The notes: generated by a model not told the origin, from the sequence alone. Shown: positions 1 through 12,208, counted from the stretch's first letter. The stretch: 64,000 nt of DNA from Pontibacter flavimaris (GCF_001907195.1 NZ_LVWA01000005.1:434001-498000), one strand, 5' to 3'. Program-made: numbers and translations.

Positions 1-2601
<2,601 letters not shown>

Positions 2602-2812
2602 TTATACTTTGGTGACAGCCAGCTGTGGCCGTGTTGTTTTTATTGACTTTCTGAAAGTATAAAAAATAGCGCAGACAGGCGTTATCTAATGCTACGCAAG
2701 CGTTTGTGTGGTTCCGAATTTCAGTATCCATCTTTTAATAGCTATTTTCATCCCTCTTGTTGCGCTCCTGTGCCGCCTGAGATGTGATGTATCTTATACT
2801 TTTTCATACCTG

Positions 2813-4231
2813 ATGAAAATATCCACGACCAACCTTTTTATACTGTTAGCCCTGATCGGATTCTCCTGCCGCTCTGCAGCGCCTGAAACAGAGGGCACAA
2901 TAACTGCCGCCAAGCCGAACATCGTGTTTATATTGGCCGATGACCTGGGTTATGGCGATATCGGCCCCTACGGACAGACCAAAATCAAAACGCCCAACCT
3001 GGATAAAATGGCGGAGCAGGGAAGGCGGTATACCCAATTTTATGCTGGCTCCACCGTTTGCGCTCCCTCCCGTGCTGCGCTTATGACGGGGCAGCACACG
3101 GGGCACGGCTACATCCGGGGTAACGGCGAAGTGCCCATGCGCGCCACCGATATAGCGCTTCCGAAACTCCTGAAAGAGAGCGGCTACACGACCGGCATGG
3201 TGGGCAAATGGGGACTGGGGCTGGAGGGTACCACGGGCGTGCCGGAACAGCAGGGCTGGGATTTCTTCACCGGCCACCTGCACCACCTGGAGGGGCACAA
3301 GCAGCAGGCCGACTCGTTGTGGCGGCTGGCCGACGGCACAAGTACCAAGGTGCCCGTACCGCAAGGAAGTTTCGTGAACGATATTTTTACGGAGGATGCC
3401 CTGGCTTTTATCGAGGAGCAGAAGTCAAATCCCTTCTTTTTATATGTGTCTTATACTTTGCCACACGCCGAGCTGAAAGTGCAGGACAAGTATATGCAGC
3501 CCTACCTGACCGCTGACGGTGGCAGCATTTTTGCGCCGGAAGTAGCACAGAAGCCTGGCCAGTGGTATGGTCCGCAGCCCTACCCGAAGGCTGCTTACGC
3601 TGCCATGGTCACCGCAATGGATGATTATGTGGGTCAGATTATGCAAAAGCTCAAAGAGCAAGGGCTCGCGGAAAACACCCTGGTGATCTTTACCAGCGAC
3701 AATGGTACCCATATTGAGGGCGGTCGAACGCTGGCAGACGCGATGGAGGCCCATAAGAGCAGCGGCCCATTGCGCGGCGTGAAGCGCGATCTTTACGAGG
3801 GCGGTATCCGGGTTCCTTTCATCGCCTACTGGGAGGGAAAAATAAAGCCTGGCACCAGCGATTACATCGGCGCTTTCTGGGATCTACTACCCACCTTTAC
3901 CCAACTGGCTGGCAGCGCATCGCCTGAAAGTATAGACGGCATTTCCATCGTACCGGATTTATTAGGTAAAAAAGAGCAACCACAGCACCAGGCCTTGTAC
4001 TGGGAGTTTGGCGAGGGTGGCTTCAAGCAGGCCGTGCGCCAGGGCGACTGGAAAGCCATTCGCTTTTACAAAAACGGGCAGCCCGAGCGCACCGAACTCT
4101 ACAATCTGAGCACAGACATCGGAGAGCAAAATAACCTGGCCGCTGCTAACCCGGAGAAAGTGAAGGAACTGGAACAGCTGATGGAGCAAATGCGCACCCC
4201 GGCCGAAAACCCGCTTTTTCAGATTAAATAA
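2813..4231 (+). CDS. Arylsulfatase-type sulfatase, lipoprotein
   Basis: S1-family sulfatase that removes sulfate esters, probably from glycans. I start it at 2813 (MKISTTNLFILLALIGFSC), which gives a lipoprotein signal ending in a lipobox-like GFSC. A longer in-frame start at 2708 adds 35 unlikely residues. The formylglycine signature CAPSRAALMTG has its catalytic cysteine at about residue 83. The metal-binding segment ILADDLGYGDIG is near the start of the mature protein, and FTSDNGTH matches the second metal site. Maturation would need a sulfatase-activating enzyme not seen here. It sits between beta-galactosidase (divergent) and GH95 (same strand), consistent with one glycan-degrading locus. 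The exact sulfated substrate cannot be read from sequence. Confidence 0.92.
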   Translation: MKISTTNLFILLALIGFSCRSAAPETEGTITAAKPNIVFILADDLGYGDIGPYGQTKIKTPNLDKMAEQGRRYTQFYAGSTVCAPSRAALMTGQHTGHGYIRGNGEVPMRATDIALPKLLKESGYTTGMVGKWGLGLEGTTGVPEQQGWDFFTGHLHHLEGHKQQADSLWRLADGTSTKVPVPQGSFVNDIFTEDALAFIEEQKSNPFFLYVSYTLPHAELKVQDKYMQPYLTADGGSIFAPEVAQKPGQWYGPQPYPKAAYAAMVTAMDDYVGQIMQKLKEQGLAENTLVIFTSDNGTHIEGGRTLADAMEAHKSSGPLRGVKRDLYEGGIRVPFIAYWEGKIKPGTSDYIGAFWDLLPTFTQLAGSASPESIDGISIVPDLLGKKEQPQHQALYWEFGEGGFKQAVRQGDWKAIRFYKNGQPERTELYNLSTDIGEQNNLAAANPEKVKELEQLMEQMRTPAENPLFQIK

Positions 4232-4282
4232 TTCTCCTGGAGGATAATATGGACAGGGCCAATAGGAAGTATAGCCAATAAC

Positions 4283-4379
4283 TGTCATTCTGAAAGAAAC
4301 TTGGTAGATATAAGAGGGCCCCTACCCCCGGAGGTTAAGCTGATGCGGCTTGCCCACAAGATCCTTTCAGGATGACAAA
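4283..4379. repeat. Inverted pair of TGTCATCCTG-type repeat, MITE-like
   Basis: A degenerate forward copy (TGTCATTCTGAAAGAAACTT, from 4283) faces a good reverse copy (cttgcccacaagatcctttc then aggatgaca, 4351-4379). The outer ends both read TGTCA, so the 97-bp unit looks like a small element with terminal inverted repeats and no gene. The same sequence occurs at 13772-13802, 14130-14158, 60786-60810, 60959-60985 and 61019-61047. It lies between the sulfatase and GH95 genes. Confidence 0.7.
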
Positions 4380-4433
4380 ATAGGTTAGAGTAAATTAATC
4401 CAGGAACTACCTGTAAACGCAAATCTTAAAATC

Positions 4434-6812
4434 ATGCCTCACCTGAAATCCTTGAAAAGAACATTTCTCCTGCTGTCATACTTTATCTTGCTGCTGCTGC
4501 CGGCCCTAGCGCAAGACAAAACACTGAAACTGTGGTACGACAAACCTGCCACCGACTGGATGCGGGAAGCCCTGCCGATTGGCAACGGCTACATGGGCGT
4601 GATGTTTTTCGGTGGCGTGGGAGAGGAGCAGCTGCAGTTTACCGAAGGCACGCTCTGGTCGGGCGGCCCACACTCGAGCCCTAAGTATAACTATGGCAAC
4701 AAGCCGGAAGCCTGGAAGTACCTGCCCGAAATCAGGCAACTGATCAAGGAAGGCAAGCTCAAAGAGGCGAATCAATTGGTACAGCGGCACCTGACGGGCA
4801 TAGCACCGGCCAAACTGGAGGGTAGCACTAGTTGGGGCGATTACGGGGCGCAGCAAACCATGGGCGAGCTGTACGTGAAGCCCGGTCATGGCGAGGCAGC
4901 CCCGCAAAACTACCGCCGCGAGCTGGACCTGAACACTGCCACCGGCAGCGTGAGCTACCAGATCGGCAAGACAAAGTATAAGCGCCTATACTTTGGCAAC
5001 TACCCCAAGGGCGTAATGGTCTACCACTTCACCTCCAGCCGCCCCGAAAAGTATACCATCACCTACAAAACGCCGCACCCAAAGGATGAGGAGCGTTTCG
5101 AAAACGACATTTATACTTTCAGAGGGCATGTGAATGACAACAAGCAGGCGTTCGAAACAGCCTACCGTATCATCACCGACGGAAAAGTGACCTATGAAAA
5201 CGGCTCCGTGCAGGTAAGCGGCGCCAAGTCGGTGCAGCTTATCCATACCGCTGCCACGGACTACAGCTGGGAGTATCCCACTTACAAAGGCACAGATTAC
5301 AAAAGTATAGTGGCTAAGCGGTTAGAATCGGTGAAGAATCAACCTATAAATGCGCTGCTGAAAGAACACACCAGCGATTATACTTCCCTTTTTAACCGGG
5401 TAGCCCTCACGCTAGAAGGAAGCGAGAATATCGAGGTGCCAACCAACATCCGCCAGCAGCATTATTTTGAGGGAGCAGAGGACCGGGGAATGGAGGAGCT
5501 ATACTTTCAGTACGGCCGCTACCTGATGATCTCGGCTTCGCGTCCCGGCACCATGCCGATGAACCTGCAGGGCAAGTGGAACAACAGCACCAGCCCGCCC
5601 TGGGCCGCCGATTACCATACCAATATCAACCTGCAGATGCTCTACTGGCCCGCCGAGGTAACCAACCTTGCTGAGTGCCATGTGCCCTTGCTGGATTATA
5701 CCGCCGCGCTGGTGGCGCCCGGCAGGCAAAGCGCCAAAGACTTTTTCAATACGCGAGGTTGGATCGTGAATACCATGAACAACGCCTACGGCTATACCGC
5801 ACCGGGCTGGGAAGTGCCTTGGGGCTTCTTTCCAGGCGGAGCAGGCTGGCTGGCGCAGCACCTGTGGGAGCACTATGAGTATACCCAGGATGCCGAATAC
5901 CTGAAAAAGCAGGCTTACCCGGTGATGAAAGAAGCGGCCCTGTTCTGGATCGACTACCTTACCCCCGACAGCAGCGGCTATCTGGTTTCCTCTCCCTCTT
6001 ATTCGCCGGAGCATGGCGGTATTTCGGGCGGCGCTTCCATGGACCACCAGATCGCCTGGGATGTGCTCAATAACTGTATTCAGGCAGCCAAAGTCTTAGG
6101 AACAGATGCGGAATTTGCCCAACAGGCACAGCAGGTACGGGACAAAATCCTGCCGCCGCAGATCGGAAGCTGGGGCCAGCTGCAGGAGTGGAAAGAAGAC
6201 GTAGACGATCCGGAAAACAAGCACCGCCACGTATCCCACCTGTTCGCCTTGCACCCGGGCCGGCAGATCTCCCCGCTGGAAACCCCGGAGCTGGCTAAAG
6301 CCGCCCAGGTGAGCCTGGAGGCGCGTGGCGATGAGGGCACTGGTTGGTCGCTGGCCTGGAAGATAAATTTCTGGGCACGCCTGAAGGATGGCGACCGGGC
6401 GCACAAGCTTTACAAAATGGTGATTAAGCCGGCCGGAGGAAAATCAACCGGGGAGTCTTTTACCAGTGGTTCCGGTTCCTACTCCAATCTCCTGGACGCC
6501 CACCCGCCTTTCCAGTTGGACGGTAACATGGGGGCCACCGCCGGTGTGGCCGAAATGCTGCTGCAGTCGCAGGCGGGTTCCATAGAATTATTACCTGCTT
6601 TGCCCCAAGTATGGCAGGCCGGAGAGGTCAAAGGCTTGCGGGCCAGGGGCGGCTATACGTTGGATATCCAGTGGAAGGAAGGCAAGTTGCACCGGGCAAG
6701 TATAAAAGCGGATAAGGACGGCGCGTGCAGCCTGAGCTATCAGGGGAAACAGATAACCATTCCTATAGTAGCTGGAAAATCAGTGAAGATCAGTGGAAAA
6801 AATTTTCTATAG
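4434..6812 (+). CDS. GH95 glycoside hydrolase, alpha-L-fucosidase-like
   Basis: Secreted 792-residue enzyme of GH95, a family whose members are inverting alpha-1,2-L-fucosidases or related alpha-L-galactosidases. A signal peptide ends around LLLPALAQ. The N-terminal beta domain has TLWSGGP. The (alpha/alpha)6 barrel contains NINLQMLYWPAE, which corresponds to the paired catalytic Asn region, then SYSPEHGG with the likely catalytic acid. FQLDGNMG near the C-terminus carries the Asp known to be important in characterised GH95 enzymes. Length and domain order fit the family. It probably acts with the sulfatase and beta-galactosidase on fucosylated, sulfated glycans. Fucosidase versus galactosidase specificity is not resolved by motifs alone. 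Confidence 0.92.
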   Translation: MPHLKSLKRTFLLLSYFILLLLPALAQDKTLKLWYDKPATDWMREALPIGNGYMGVMFFGGVGEEQLQFTEGTLWSGGPHSSPKYNYGNKPEAWKYLPEIRQLIKEGKLKEANQLVQRHLTGIAPAKLEGSTSWGDYGAQQTMGELYVKPGHGEAAPQNYRRELDLNTATGSVSYQIGKTKYKRLYFGNYPKGVMVYHFTSSRPEKYTITYKTPHPKDEERFENDIYTFRGHVNDNKQAFETAYRIITDGKVTYENGSVQVSGAKSVQLIHTAATDYSWEYPTYKGTDYKSIVAKRLESVKNQPINALLKEHTSDYTSLFNRVALTLEGSENIEVPTNIRQQHYFEGAEDRGMEELYFQYGRYLMISASRPGTMPMNLQGKWNNSTSPPWAADYHTNINLQMLYWPAEVTNLAECHVPLLDYTAALVAPGRQSAKDFFNTRGWIVNTMNNAYGYTAPGWEVPWGFFPGGAGWLAQHLWEHYEYTQDAEYLKKQAYPVMKEAALFWIDYLTPDSSGYLVSSPSYSPEHGGISGGASMDHQIAWDVLNNCIQAAKVLGTDAEFAQQAQQVRDKILPPQIGSWGQLQEWKEDVDDPENKHRHVSHLFALHPGRQISPLETPELAKAAQVSLEARGDEGTGWSLAWKINFWARLKDGDRAHKLYKMVIKPAGGKSTGESFTSGSGSYSNLLDAHPPFQLDGNMGATAGVAEMLLQSQAGSIELLPALPQVWQAGEVKGLRARGGYTLDIQWKEGKLHRASIKADKDGACSLSYQGKQITIPIVAGKSVKISGKNFL

Positions 6813-6942
6813 TTCGAAAGGGGAAATTCGGACAAGCTGCTGAAATGGTGTTTGTAACAGCCAGCAATCTCAGGGGAAAGTGTGGTACCCTGACAGGTGC
6901 TTTGCCCGGTATGCCCGGATCGGCTAAACTGTACGGGCTGGG

Positions 6943-7614
6943 CTACTTTCCGGGGACTGCCTCCAGCACCCTGGCTATACTTGTATAGCCCCGGTTCCGG
7001 GCATGCTGCAGGGCTGTCACGCCGTCTTTATCGGGTATGCTCACATCGCAGCCGGCATCCACCAGCGTCTGCACCACCTGCACGTAGGTCTTGCTGCCGT
7101 CGCCCAATACAACGGCTTCCATCAGGGCCGTCCAGCCCAGGCGGTTCACGTGGTCAACAGGGAAGCCTTTGGTGTTGGCCAGCAGCCGTACCACTTCCAG
7201 GTGTCCCCGCTCGCAGGCCGGAATCAGGGCACTGCCATTGTAGCGGTTGAACACATCAAAGCGGACGCCATTTTCCAGGAACAACTTGACCAGATCCGTA
7301 TACCCTGCCGCTCCTGCGTACAGGAAGGGGCTGTCTTTCAGCATATCCTGCTGGTTTACGTCCGCCCCATGCGCTACCAGCAGCTGCGCCATTTTCAGGT
7401 CGTTGTTGTGCGTGGCTAAAAGCAGGAGGGACCTTTTCTGATGATCCGTGGCATTCACGTCGGCTCCCTCTTTCAGGGCTGCCGCCACTACATTGAGATT
7501 TCTTTTCACGACGGCATTTATAACTGCGTCCTGGGCTGCAGGCGTTTGCATGGGCGTGCCTGTGTGGCAGGAGGCAAAAAGCGTAAAAGAAAATAAAAAC
7601 AGCAGGGTAAGCAT
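6943..7614 (-). CDS. Ankyrin-repeat lipoprotein
   Basis: A 223-residue protein with a lipoprotein-type signal (MLTLLFLFSFTLFASC) followed by five or so ankyrin repeats, visible as the spaced pattern VAAALKEGADVNATD, AQLLVAHGADVNQQD, VKLFLENGVRFDV, VRLLANTKGFPVDHV and VQTLVDAGCDVSIPD. I start it at 7614, where the signal sequence begins; a longer reading to 7746 would overlap the amidohydrolase gene. Ankyrin repeats mediate protein binding, so a periplasmic scaffold or inhibitor role is possible. Its ATG is only 11 bp after the stop of the amidohydrolase gene on the same strand, so the two are probably co-transcribed. No enzymatic motif is seen. Confidence 0.85.
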   Translation of the reverse strand: MLTLLFLFSFTLFASCHTGTPMQTPAAQDAVINAVVKRNLNVVAAALKEGADVNATDHQKRSLLLLATHNNDLKMAQLLVAHGADVNQQDMLKDSPFLYAGAAGYTDLVKLFLENGVRFDVFNRYNGSALIPACERGHLEVVRLLANTKGFPVDHVNRLGWTALMEAVVLGDGSKTYVQVVQTLVDAGCDVSIPDKDGVTALQHARNRGYTSIARVLEAVPGK

Positions 7615-7625
7615 ATGAGAAGGGA

Positions 7626-8969
7626 TTAATACACCATTTTTCCTTTGTGGAACAGCGATTTGACAGGTGAAATACGGGAAACGGCCTCTGCCGAGCAGCT
7701 GGCATCTACCAGCACCAGGTCGGCCGTGTCGCCAACCTGTGGCCACTGCCGGTTGCCTTGGTCGTCCAATGGCAGGATGTTGTGCGTGGCCAGTTTCAGG
7801 CAGCGGGAGAGTTCCAGTTCGGTGGAATAGCCATAAAGCTGCGCCATCAGGTTGGCTTTCTGCAAAACGCTGCCAGAACCAAACGTATTCCAGTGGTCCA
7901 CGATCGAGTCGTTACCGGTACGTACGTCTACGCCATACTTGTAAAGCGTCGGGATGGGCATGATCATACTTCCGAGCGGAATGGTGGAGATGATACCGAT
8001 CTGGGCATGCGCCAGCTTTTCGGCTACCTCTTCCAGCGTGGGTTTCTCAAGCTGGGCAAGTATAAAGGCATGGCTGATGAACGTTTTGCCTTTCAGAACA
8101 GGGTTTTCATTTACGCGGTCAATCAGGTAGCGAACCGTGGCCAGGCCGGGCTGACCCCCTTCATGCAGGTGTATGTCGATGCCCTTGTTAGAGTCCAGGG
8201 CCAGCTGCACCACAAAGTCCATACTTTTCTCCATGTCGCCATCGATGGCGCCGGGGTCCAGCCCGCCGATAAAGTCGATTCCCATGGTAGCCGCCTCCTG
8301 CATCAGCTGCTCCGATTTAGAGCGTAGGATGCCGTGCTGCGGAAAAGCGACCAGCTCTGCCGCAAAACTGTCTTTCTTATTCTCGAGCGCCCGCTGCAGG
8401 TTTTTCAGGGAGTCAAGTTTGGAAGTAGGCTCGATGTTGACATGGCTCCTGGCAAAGTTGCTGCCATGCGCCTGCAGAAGTTCAATGAGCTTCTCTGCCC
8501 GCTCGGTAGAGGTGTTGAGCATTTGCGGGAGCACCTGCTGCTCGTAGGCGATCATATCCTGTACCGTCCGATTCTTCTTCCGGCGCGCCTGCCAGGGGCC
8601 GCCGTAGAAAGTTTTGTCCAGGTGGATGTGCATGTCCTTAAAGGCAGGAAGCAGCAGCAAGCCTTTGGCGTCTATGGCGTTGGCCTTTGGATTGTTGGGC
8701 AGGATAGCTTTTATACTTCCTTCGCTGATCTCGAGGGTGAACAAGCCGGTTTGGGTAGCGACCACTTCTTCTTCCTCATACACAAAGCCTGTCTCCAGCC
8801 GCACGTTCTTTAACGTAAGGGAATTGCCGGATGCTGCGAACTTGCTTTTTTCGTCATGCTCCGATTGGCCGCCTGCCAGTATACTGCTACAGGACAGCAT
8901 GCTGGTGCTGGCAAGCAGCAGGGAGGAGCTTTTGATAAAATCTTTGCGTGTAATGCGTTGTGATGCCAT
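7626..8969 (-). CDS. Exported amidohydrolase, cytosine deaminase-like
   Basis: Metal-dependent amidohydrolase of 447 residues. The metal-binding HxH is in DMHIHLDKTF, followed by a second histidine motif (HLHEGG), SHAF, and an Asp in GNDSI. This order is typical of the cytosine deaminase / N-acyl-amino-acid deacylase branch, where HLDK is common. I prefer the start at 8969 (MASQRITRKDF): it gives an RK-type Tat-like N-region, a hydrophobic stretch, and a Cys that could be lipidated (SMLSC). It lies 80 bp downstream of an AraC gene and just upstream of the ankyrin lipoprotein, all on the minus strand. Substrate unknown; a cyclic amide or deaminated base is plausible. Confidence 0.85.
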   Translation of the reverse strand: MASQRITRKDFIKSSSLLLASTSMLSCSSILAGGQSEHDEKSKFAASGNSLTLKNVRLETGFVYEEEEVVATQTGLFTLEISEGSIKAILPNNPKANAIDAKGLLLLPAFKDMHIHLDKTFYGGPWQARRKKNRTVQDMIAYEQQVLPQMLNTSTERAEKLIELLQAHGSNFARSHVNIEPTSKLDSLKNLQRALENKKDSFAAELVAFPQHGILRSKSEQLMQEAATMGIDFIGGLDPGAIDGDMEKSMDFVVQLALDSNKGIDIHLHEGGQPGLATVRYLIDRVNENPVLKGKTFISHAFILAQLEKPTLEEVAEKLAHAQIGIISTIPLGSMIMPIPTLYKYGVDVRTGNDSIVDHWNTFGSGSVLQKANLMAQLYGYSTELELSRCLKLATHNILPLDDQGNRQWPQVGDTADLVLVDASCSAEAVSRISPVKSLFHKGKMVY

Positions 8970-9049
8970 GTTCCTAAAGTTAATAGTCACAAAGTTACTC
9001 CCTTATATACTTCGGGTAGCTGCATGATTGCTGCCAAAACTTGTAAATT

Positions 9050-9898
9050 CTATAACAGGCCCCGGAAGGAGCGTGGAGAGGCGCCGGTCTGGCCCTTAAA
9101 GAAGTTGGAGAAATACGCCAGGTCGTTGAAGCCAAGTTCGAAGGCGATCTCTTTAACCGACATATCGGAGGCGCGCAAGAGGCGCTTGGCCTCCAGCGTA
9201 ACGCGGTTGTGAATGAGGTACATGGCGGACACCTGCAAATGCTTTTTGCAAAGTATGTTCAGGTAGTTAGCCGAGATATGGAGCTTTTCAGCATAAAAAG
9301 CGACCGTTTTCTGTTCCTTAAAGTATAGATCCACCAGGCTGTGGTACTTCCATAACGCAGGCGCAGCCCGGTACACGGTCAGGATCTCATACTTGCTTTC
9401 TGCCTCGCGGCTTACCAATTGGGCGATCAGCCGGCTCCTTAAGTTGATGATGTTCCAGTCCAGGGGTTTTATACTTAGCTCGTCGCGTATGGCCCGGAAT
9501 TCGTATTGCAGCTTCCGAAAGACGTCGGGGGAAAGGCTGATGACCGGGTGCTTTTGATAGAGGGCGAACGAAAGCTCCAGAGAGGAGGAGAAGGTCTCAA
9601 AAACAGGCCGGCTGATCATCAGTTGATAGGCCAGCGTGTTTTTCCCCAGGCTCCAGCGGTGTACCTGGCCTGGCAGCAAGAGGTGTAACTGGTGGCTTTT
9701 CACGGGATACTCCTCAAAGTCGATGGCGTGTGTGCCGCTTCCCTGCTCGAACAAAAGCAGCATAAAAAAATCATGCTTGTGGGGCTTCTCAATGATCCTT
9801 TCCCCCTGTATTTCCAGGTACTGCAGGCCGTAGTCCGGTTGCAGAACCGGCTGGAACTCCTCTAAGCCAAGTATAGGAAAGTGGTCTGTTGCGGGCAC
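9050..9898 (-). CDS. AraC-family transcriptional regulator
   Basis: A 282-residue regulator with an N-terminal cupin-like sensing domain (HKHDFFMLLLFEQGSGTHAI, PGQVHRWSL) and a C-terminal AraC double helix-turn-helix. The DNA-binding region reads FYAEKLHISANYLNILCKK for the first helix-turn-helix and VKEIAFELGFNDLAYFSNFF for the second, which is the family signature. It is on the same strand as, and immediately upstream of, the amidohydrolase and ankyrin genes, so it may control them. No ligand can be deduced. Confidence 0.92.
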   Translation of the reverse strand: MPATDHFPILGLEEFQPVLQPDYGLQYLEIQGERIIEKPHKHDFFMLLLFEQGSGTHAIDFEEYPVKSHQLHLLLPGQVHRWSLGKNTLAYQLMISRPVFETFSSSLELSFALYQKHPVISLSPDVFRKLQYEFRAIRDELSIKPLDWNIINLRSRLIAQLVSREAESKYEILTVYRAAPALWKYHSLVDLYFKEQKTVAFYAEKLHISANYLNILCKKHLQVSAMYLIHNRVTLEAKRLLRASDMSVKEIAFELGFNDLAYFSNFFKGQTGASPRSFRGLL

Positions 9899-10431
9899 AA
9901 TCGTAAGTTATAATAAGTATAGACTACGCTCTAAACGATACATCTAAAATTTATGCCCGAACCTACACATGGCCGCGTAAAGTAGCTGCGGTTGCCTGGC
10001 GGAGGCCGGTACGATCCCGAGGCTTCTCTTTGAGTTTATACTCTCTTTTGCAAGACTATAGCAGGGGGCGGCGCTTCTTTTTCCAGGTTCCACGCTAGCC
10101 TTATCCGCCCTGACCCGGAAGTGAAGTATAATTTGTGTACCTTGATTCAGACCAGTCATTATAGGGTCAATAGCTGTAAAATAAACTGTGGGTAGAAGTA
10201 AATTAATGCCCCTACTGGCAGCGCTGTGACTACTTCTGGTAAATGGGGCAGGGATTTTGCTGATCACGCGGCAGATGAATTCTTCCTGCAGATGTATCTA
10301 AGCTGTTGTATATATCGTTATAAAGCTATACTTTATACTTTGCTCTGGCCGCTACGTAGTGCCTTTGCCCTTGCACCGAATAACTTTATTTACGTTTTAA
10401 TAGTATCGCTCAAAAGCTAAATGACCATTGC
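9899..10431. other. 533-bp intergenic stretch without a supported gene
   Basis: It separates the divergent AraC gene and the vWA-like lipoprotein gene, so it should hold both promoters. A 107-codon minus-strand frame (9944-10267) has no recognisable domain and low-complexity content, and I do not call it. Five AAGTATA/TATACTT motifs lie here, including a direct pair at 10328-10341. No clear Bacteroidota TAnnTTTG promoter element stands out; TAACTTTA at 10381-10388 is a near match. Confidence 0.5.
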
Positions 10432-11787
10432 ATGCTTCTAAAAAGGTTTAAGAGTAAATTCTGCCTACTGCTGCTGTGCAGCGCCCTTATGTTAAACGGT
10501 TGCTTTAAAAAGAAGACCGGTGACGAAGAAACAGAGCCAGCCGCCGCCACTACCCCGGCACCGGAAAAAAAAGCCGAAGCTCCGGCAACTACAACAGCAA
10601 GCCCCGCTGCACCCGCTAAAGTAGATGTGAACGTGTACCTGGAGATCTCCAACGGGATGAAAGGTTTTATGCCCACCGCCGCTGCCGGTAAAGAAGCCAC
10701 CACGTTCCAGAATAACCTGCTAAAGCTGATTTCAGAGGTACAGGACGGGCGCTATGTGGCGGAAAAAGGCTTTTACCTGGCTAAAGAGGATGCCCGCAGC
10801 CATCCGGTGCTCGACAGCGTGTCCTACAATACGATGAAAAACTATATCGTTAGTGGTATAAAGGACGACGTGCGCGGAACGCCGCTTCCAGCCATGCTGC
10901 AGGCGATCGTGCAGAAATCCATAGATCAGGAGGCAGTCAGCATCATTATTTCCGATTTTATACATGGCCCCAGCGATCAGGGGCAGTTTATCTCGCTGGA
11001 CGCCGACATCCGCAGCAGCCTGCGCGAAGCCGAGCACCAGGGGCTGGCCGTAGCTATACTTGGTAATACATCGCCTTTCTATGGCACTTATCACCCGGCT
11101 GTAAAGAAACCGGAAGTCAGAAGAACGCTGAACGGGGAAGAGATACCCTATTATATCTGGGTGATCGGGCCACAGGAGCAGGTACAGGTGGTCACCAATA
11201 AAGTGCTGCGCAACCTGCCAAAGCAACAGGCATACTTCGGCTTTGAGTATGAGGCTATACCGTATTCAGCCTTATTGAAAGAAAAGCAATTCAAACCTGA
11301 AGGCGTGGTATACTGCAGCAGCCGTAATGCCGATCCGTGCACGGGAATAAACCTGCAGCCGGAAAAGAACGAGCCGGTGGAGTTTACTATCGGACTGGAC
11401 CTGAGCGGGCTGCCGCTGTCCATGCAAAGTATAGATTACCTGAAAAAGAACCTGAAAGTAAGCAGCACGGGCAGCCGGCCAAGTATCGTTTCGGTTACGG
11501 CCGCGGATGAAAGTATAAAAGCCACGCCGGGCCTGGCCAGGTATAGTCATTTTGTGCGCGTGCGCGTACCCGAGCTAACCGCGAATTCGGGTACCATATC
11601 CGTGCAGTTGCCGCAGGTAACGCCGACCTGGATCAATGCCTGGTCTACCGACAACGACAATAACCCGGCCGCGGCCCAGAAAAAGACTTACCAGTTAACC
11701 AAAATCATAGACGGCGTTCAGGCACTGTACCGCGACCAGAGCGATTTCGTATTCAAGGCAACCATACAATTTAACAAAGCAGACTAA
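10432..11787 (+). CDS. Lipoprotein with vWA-like domain
   Basis: A 451-residue lipoprotein, first gene of the tubulin/actin/stator set. The signal ends in a lipobox (LNGC), followed by an Ala/Pro/Thr/Lys linker (residues about 30-65). From residue about 67, VYLEISNGMKGFM, TPLPAML and IIISDFIHG occur in the order and spacing of the three metal-site motifs of von Willebrand A domains (DxSxS, T, D), with Glu in place of the first Asp. The last 150 residues look like a beta-rich domain. It ends 5 bp before the next gene, so an operon is likely. The protein should sit in the envelope and bind a partner. The vWA reading is from motifs only; no function is known to me. Confidence 0.72.
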   Translation: MLLKRFKSKFCLLLLCSALMLNGCFKKKTGDEETEPAAATTPAPEKKAEAPATTTASPAAPAKVDVNVYLEISNGMKGFMPTAAAGKEATTFQNNLLKLISEVQDGRYVAEKGFYLAKEDARSHPVLDSVSYNTMKNYIVSGIKDDVRGTPLPAMLQAIVQKSIDQEAVSIIISDFIHGPSDQGQFISLDADIRSSLREAEHQGLAVAILGNTSPFYGTYHPAVKKPEVRRTLNGEEIPYYIWVIGPQEQVQVVTNKVLRNLPKQQAYFGFEYEAIPYSALLKEKQFKPEGVVYCSSRNADPCTGINLQPEKNEPVEFTIGLDLSGLPLSMQSIDYLKKNLKVSSTGSRPSIVSVTAADESIKATPGLARYSHFVRVRVPELTANSGTISVQLPQVTPTWINAWSTDNDNNPAAAQKKTYQLTKIIDGVQALYRDQSDFVFKATIQFNKAD

Positions 11788-11792
11788 CACCC

Positions 11793-12206
11793 ATGATACA
11801 AAGCTTTTTCTCCGGACTCTACGAAATGGTGCTGGGGCGCCCTATCCCTGCCAACTTCACCAACGACTACCGCGAAGTGGTGTTCCCCAACACCGGACTG
11901 ATGCTGTTTATCATCACATTGGCCATGGTGATTGTATATTACTATGTGCTGAACCGCGTGATGAGCACCGGCCTGTATAAAACCCAGCACTGGGTGATGT
12001 TCCTGATCCTGAACGCCATCATCGCTTTCATTATCCCGATCACGCAGGTGACCGGCAACGACATCGAGACGCACTCTTATACTTATATGTTCGCTTTTGT
12101 GAACGTGGTATACAGTCTCATCCTTTTCTTCGTTTTCTCTATACTACTCAAGAGGGGCTCCGTGCAGGCATGGACAACCCCTATGAAATGGCCTAACAAA
12201 AAATAA
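11793..12206 (+). CDS. Small membrane protein with three predicted helices
   Basis: A 137-residue protein that I do not recognise. Three hydrophobic stretches are clear: LMLFIITLAMVIVYYYVL (about residues 36-53), WVMFLILNAIIAFIIPI (about 68-84) and FAFVNVVYSLILFFVFSILL (about 102-121). It ends in a short basic tail (KWPNKK). It sits 5 bp after the lipoprotein gene and 2 bp before the tubulin-like gene, so its product is probably a membrane subunit of the same machine, perhaps linking the cytoplasmic tubulin-like protein to the envelope. That role is an inference from position only. Confidence 0.8.
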   Translation: MIQSFFSGLYEMVLGRPIPANFTNDYREVVFPNTGLMLFIITLAMVIVYYYVLNRVMSTGLYKTQHWVMFLILNAIIAFIIPITQVTGNDIETHSYTYMFAFVNVVYSLILFFVFSILLKRGSVQAWTTPMKWPNKK

Positions 12207-12208
12207 CT

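Noticed and set aside
2708-2812. Upstream start of the sulfatase gene
   Set aside because: The extra 35 residues lie before a good lipoprotein signal and are not expected in the family.
9944-10267. 107-codon minus-strand frame
   Set aside because: No domain, signal peptide or family resemblance; it lies in a promoter-bearing intergenic stretch.
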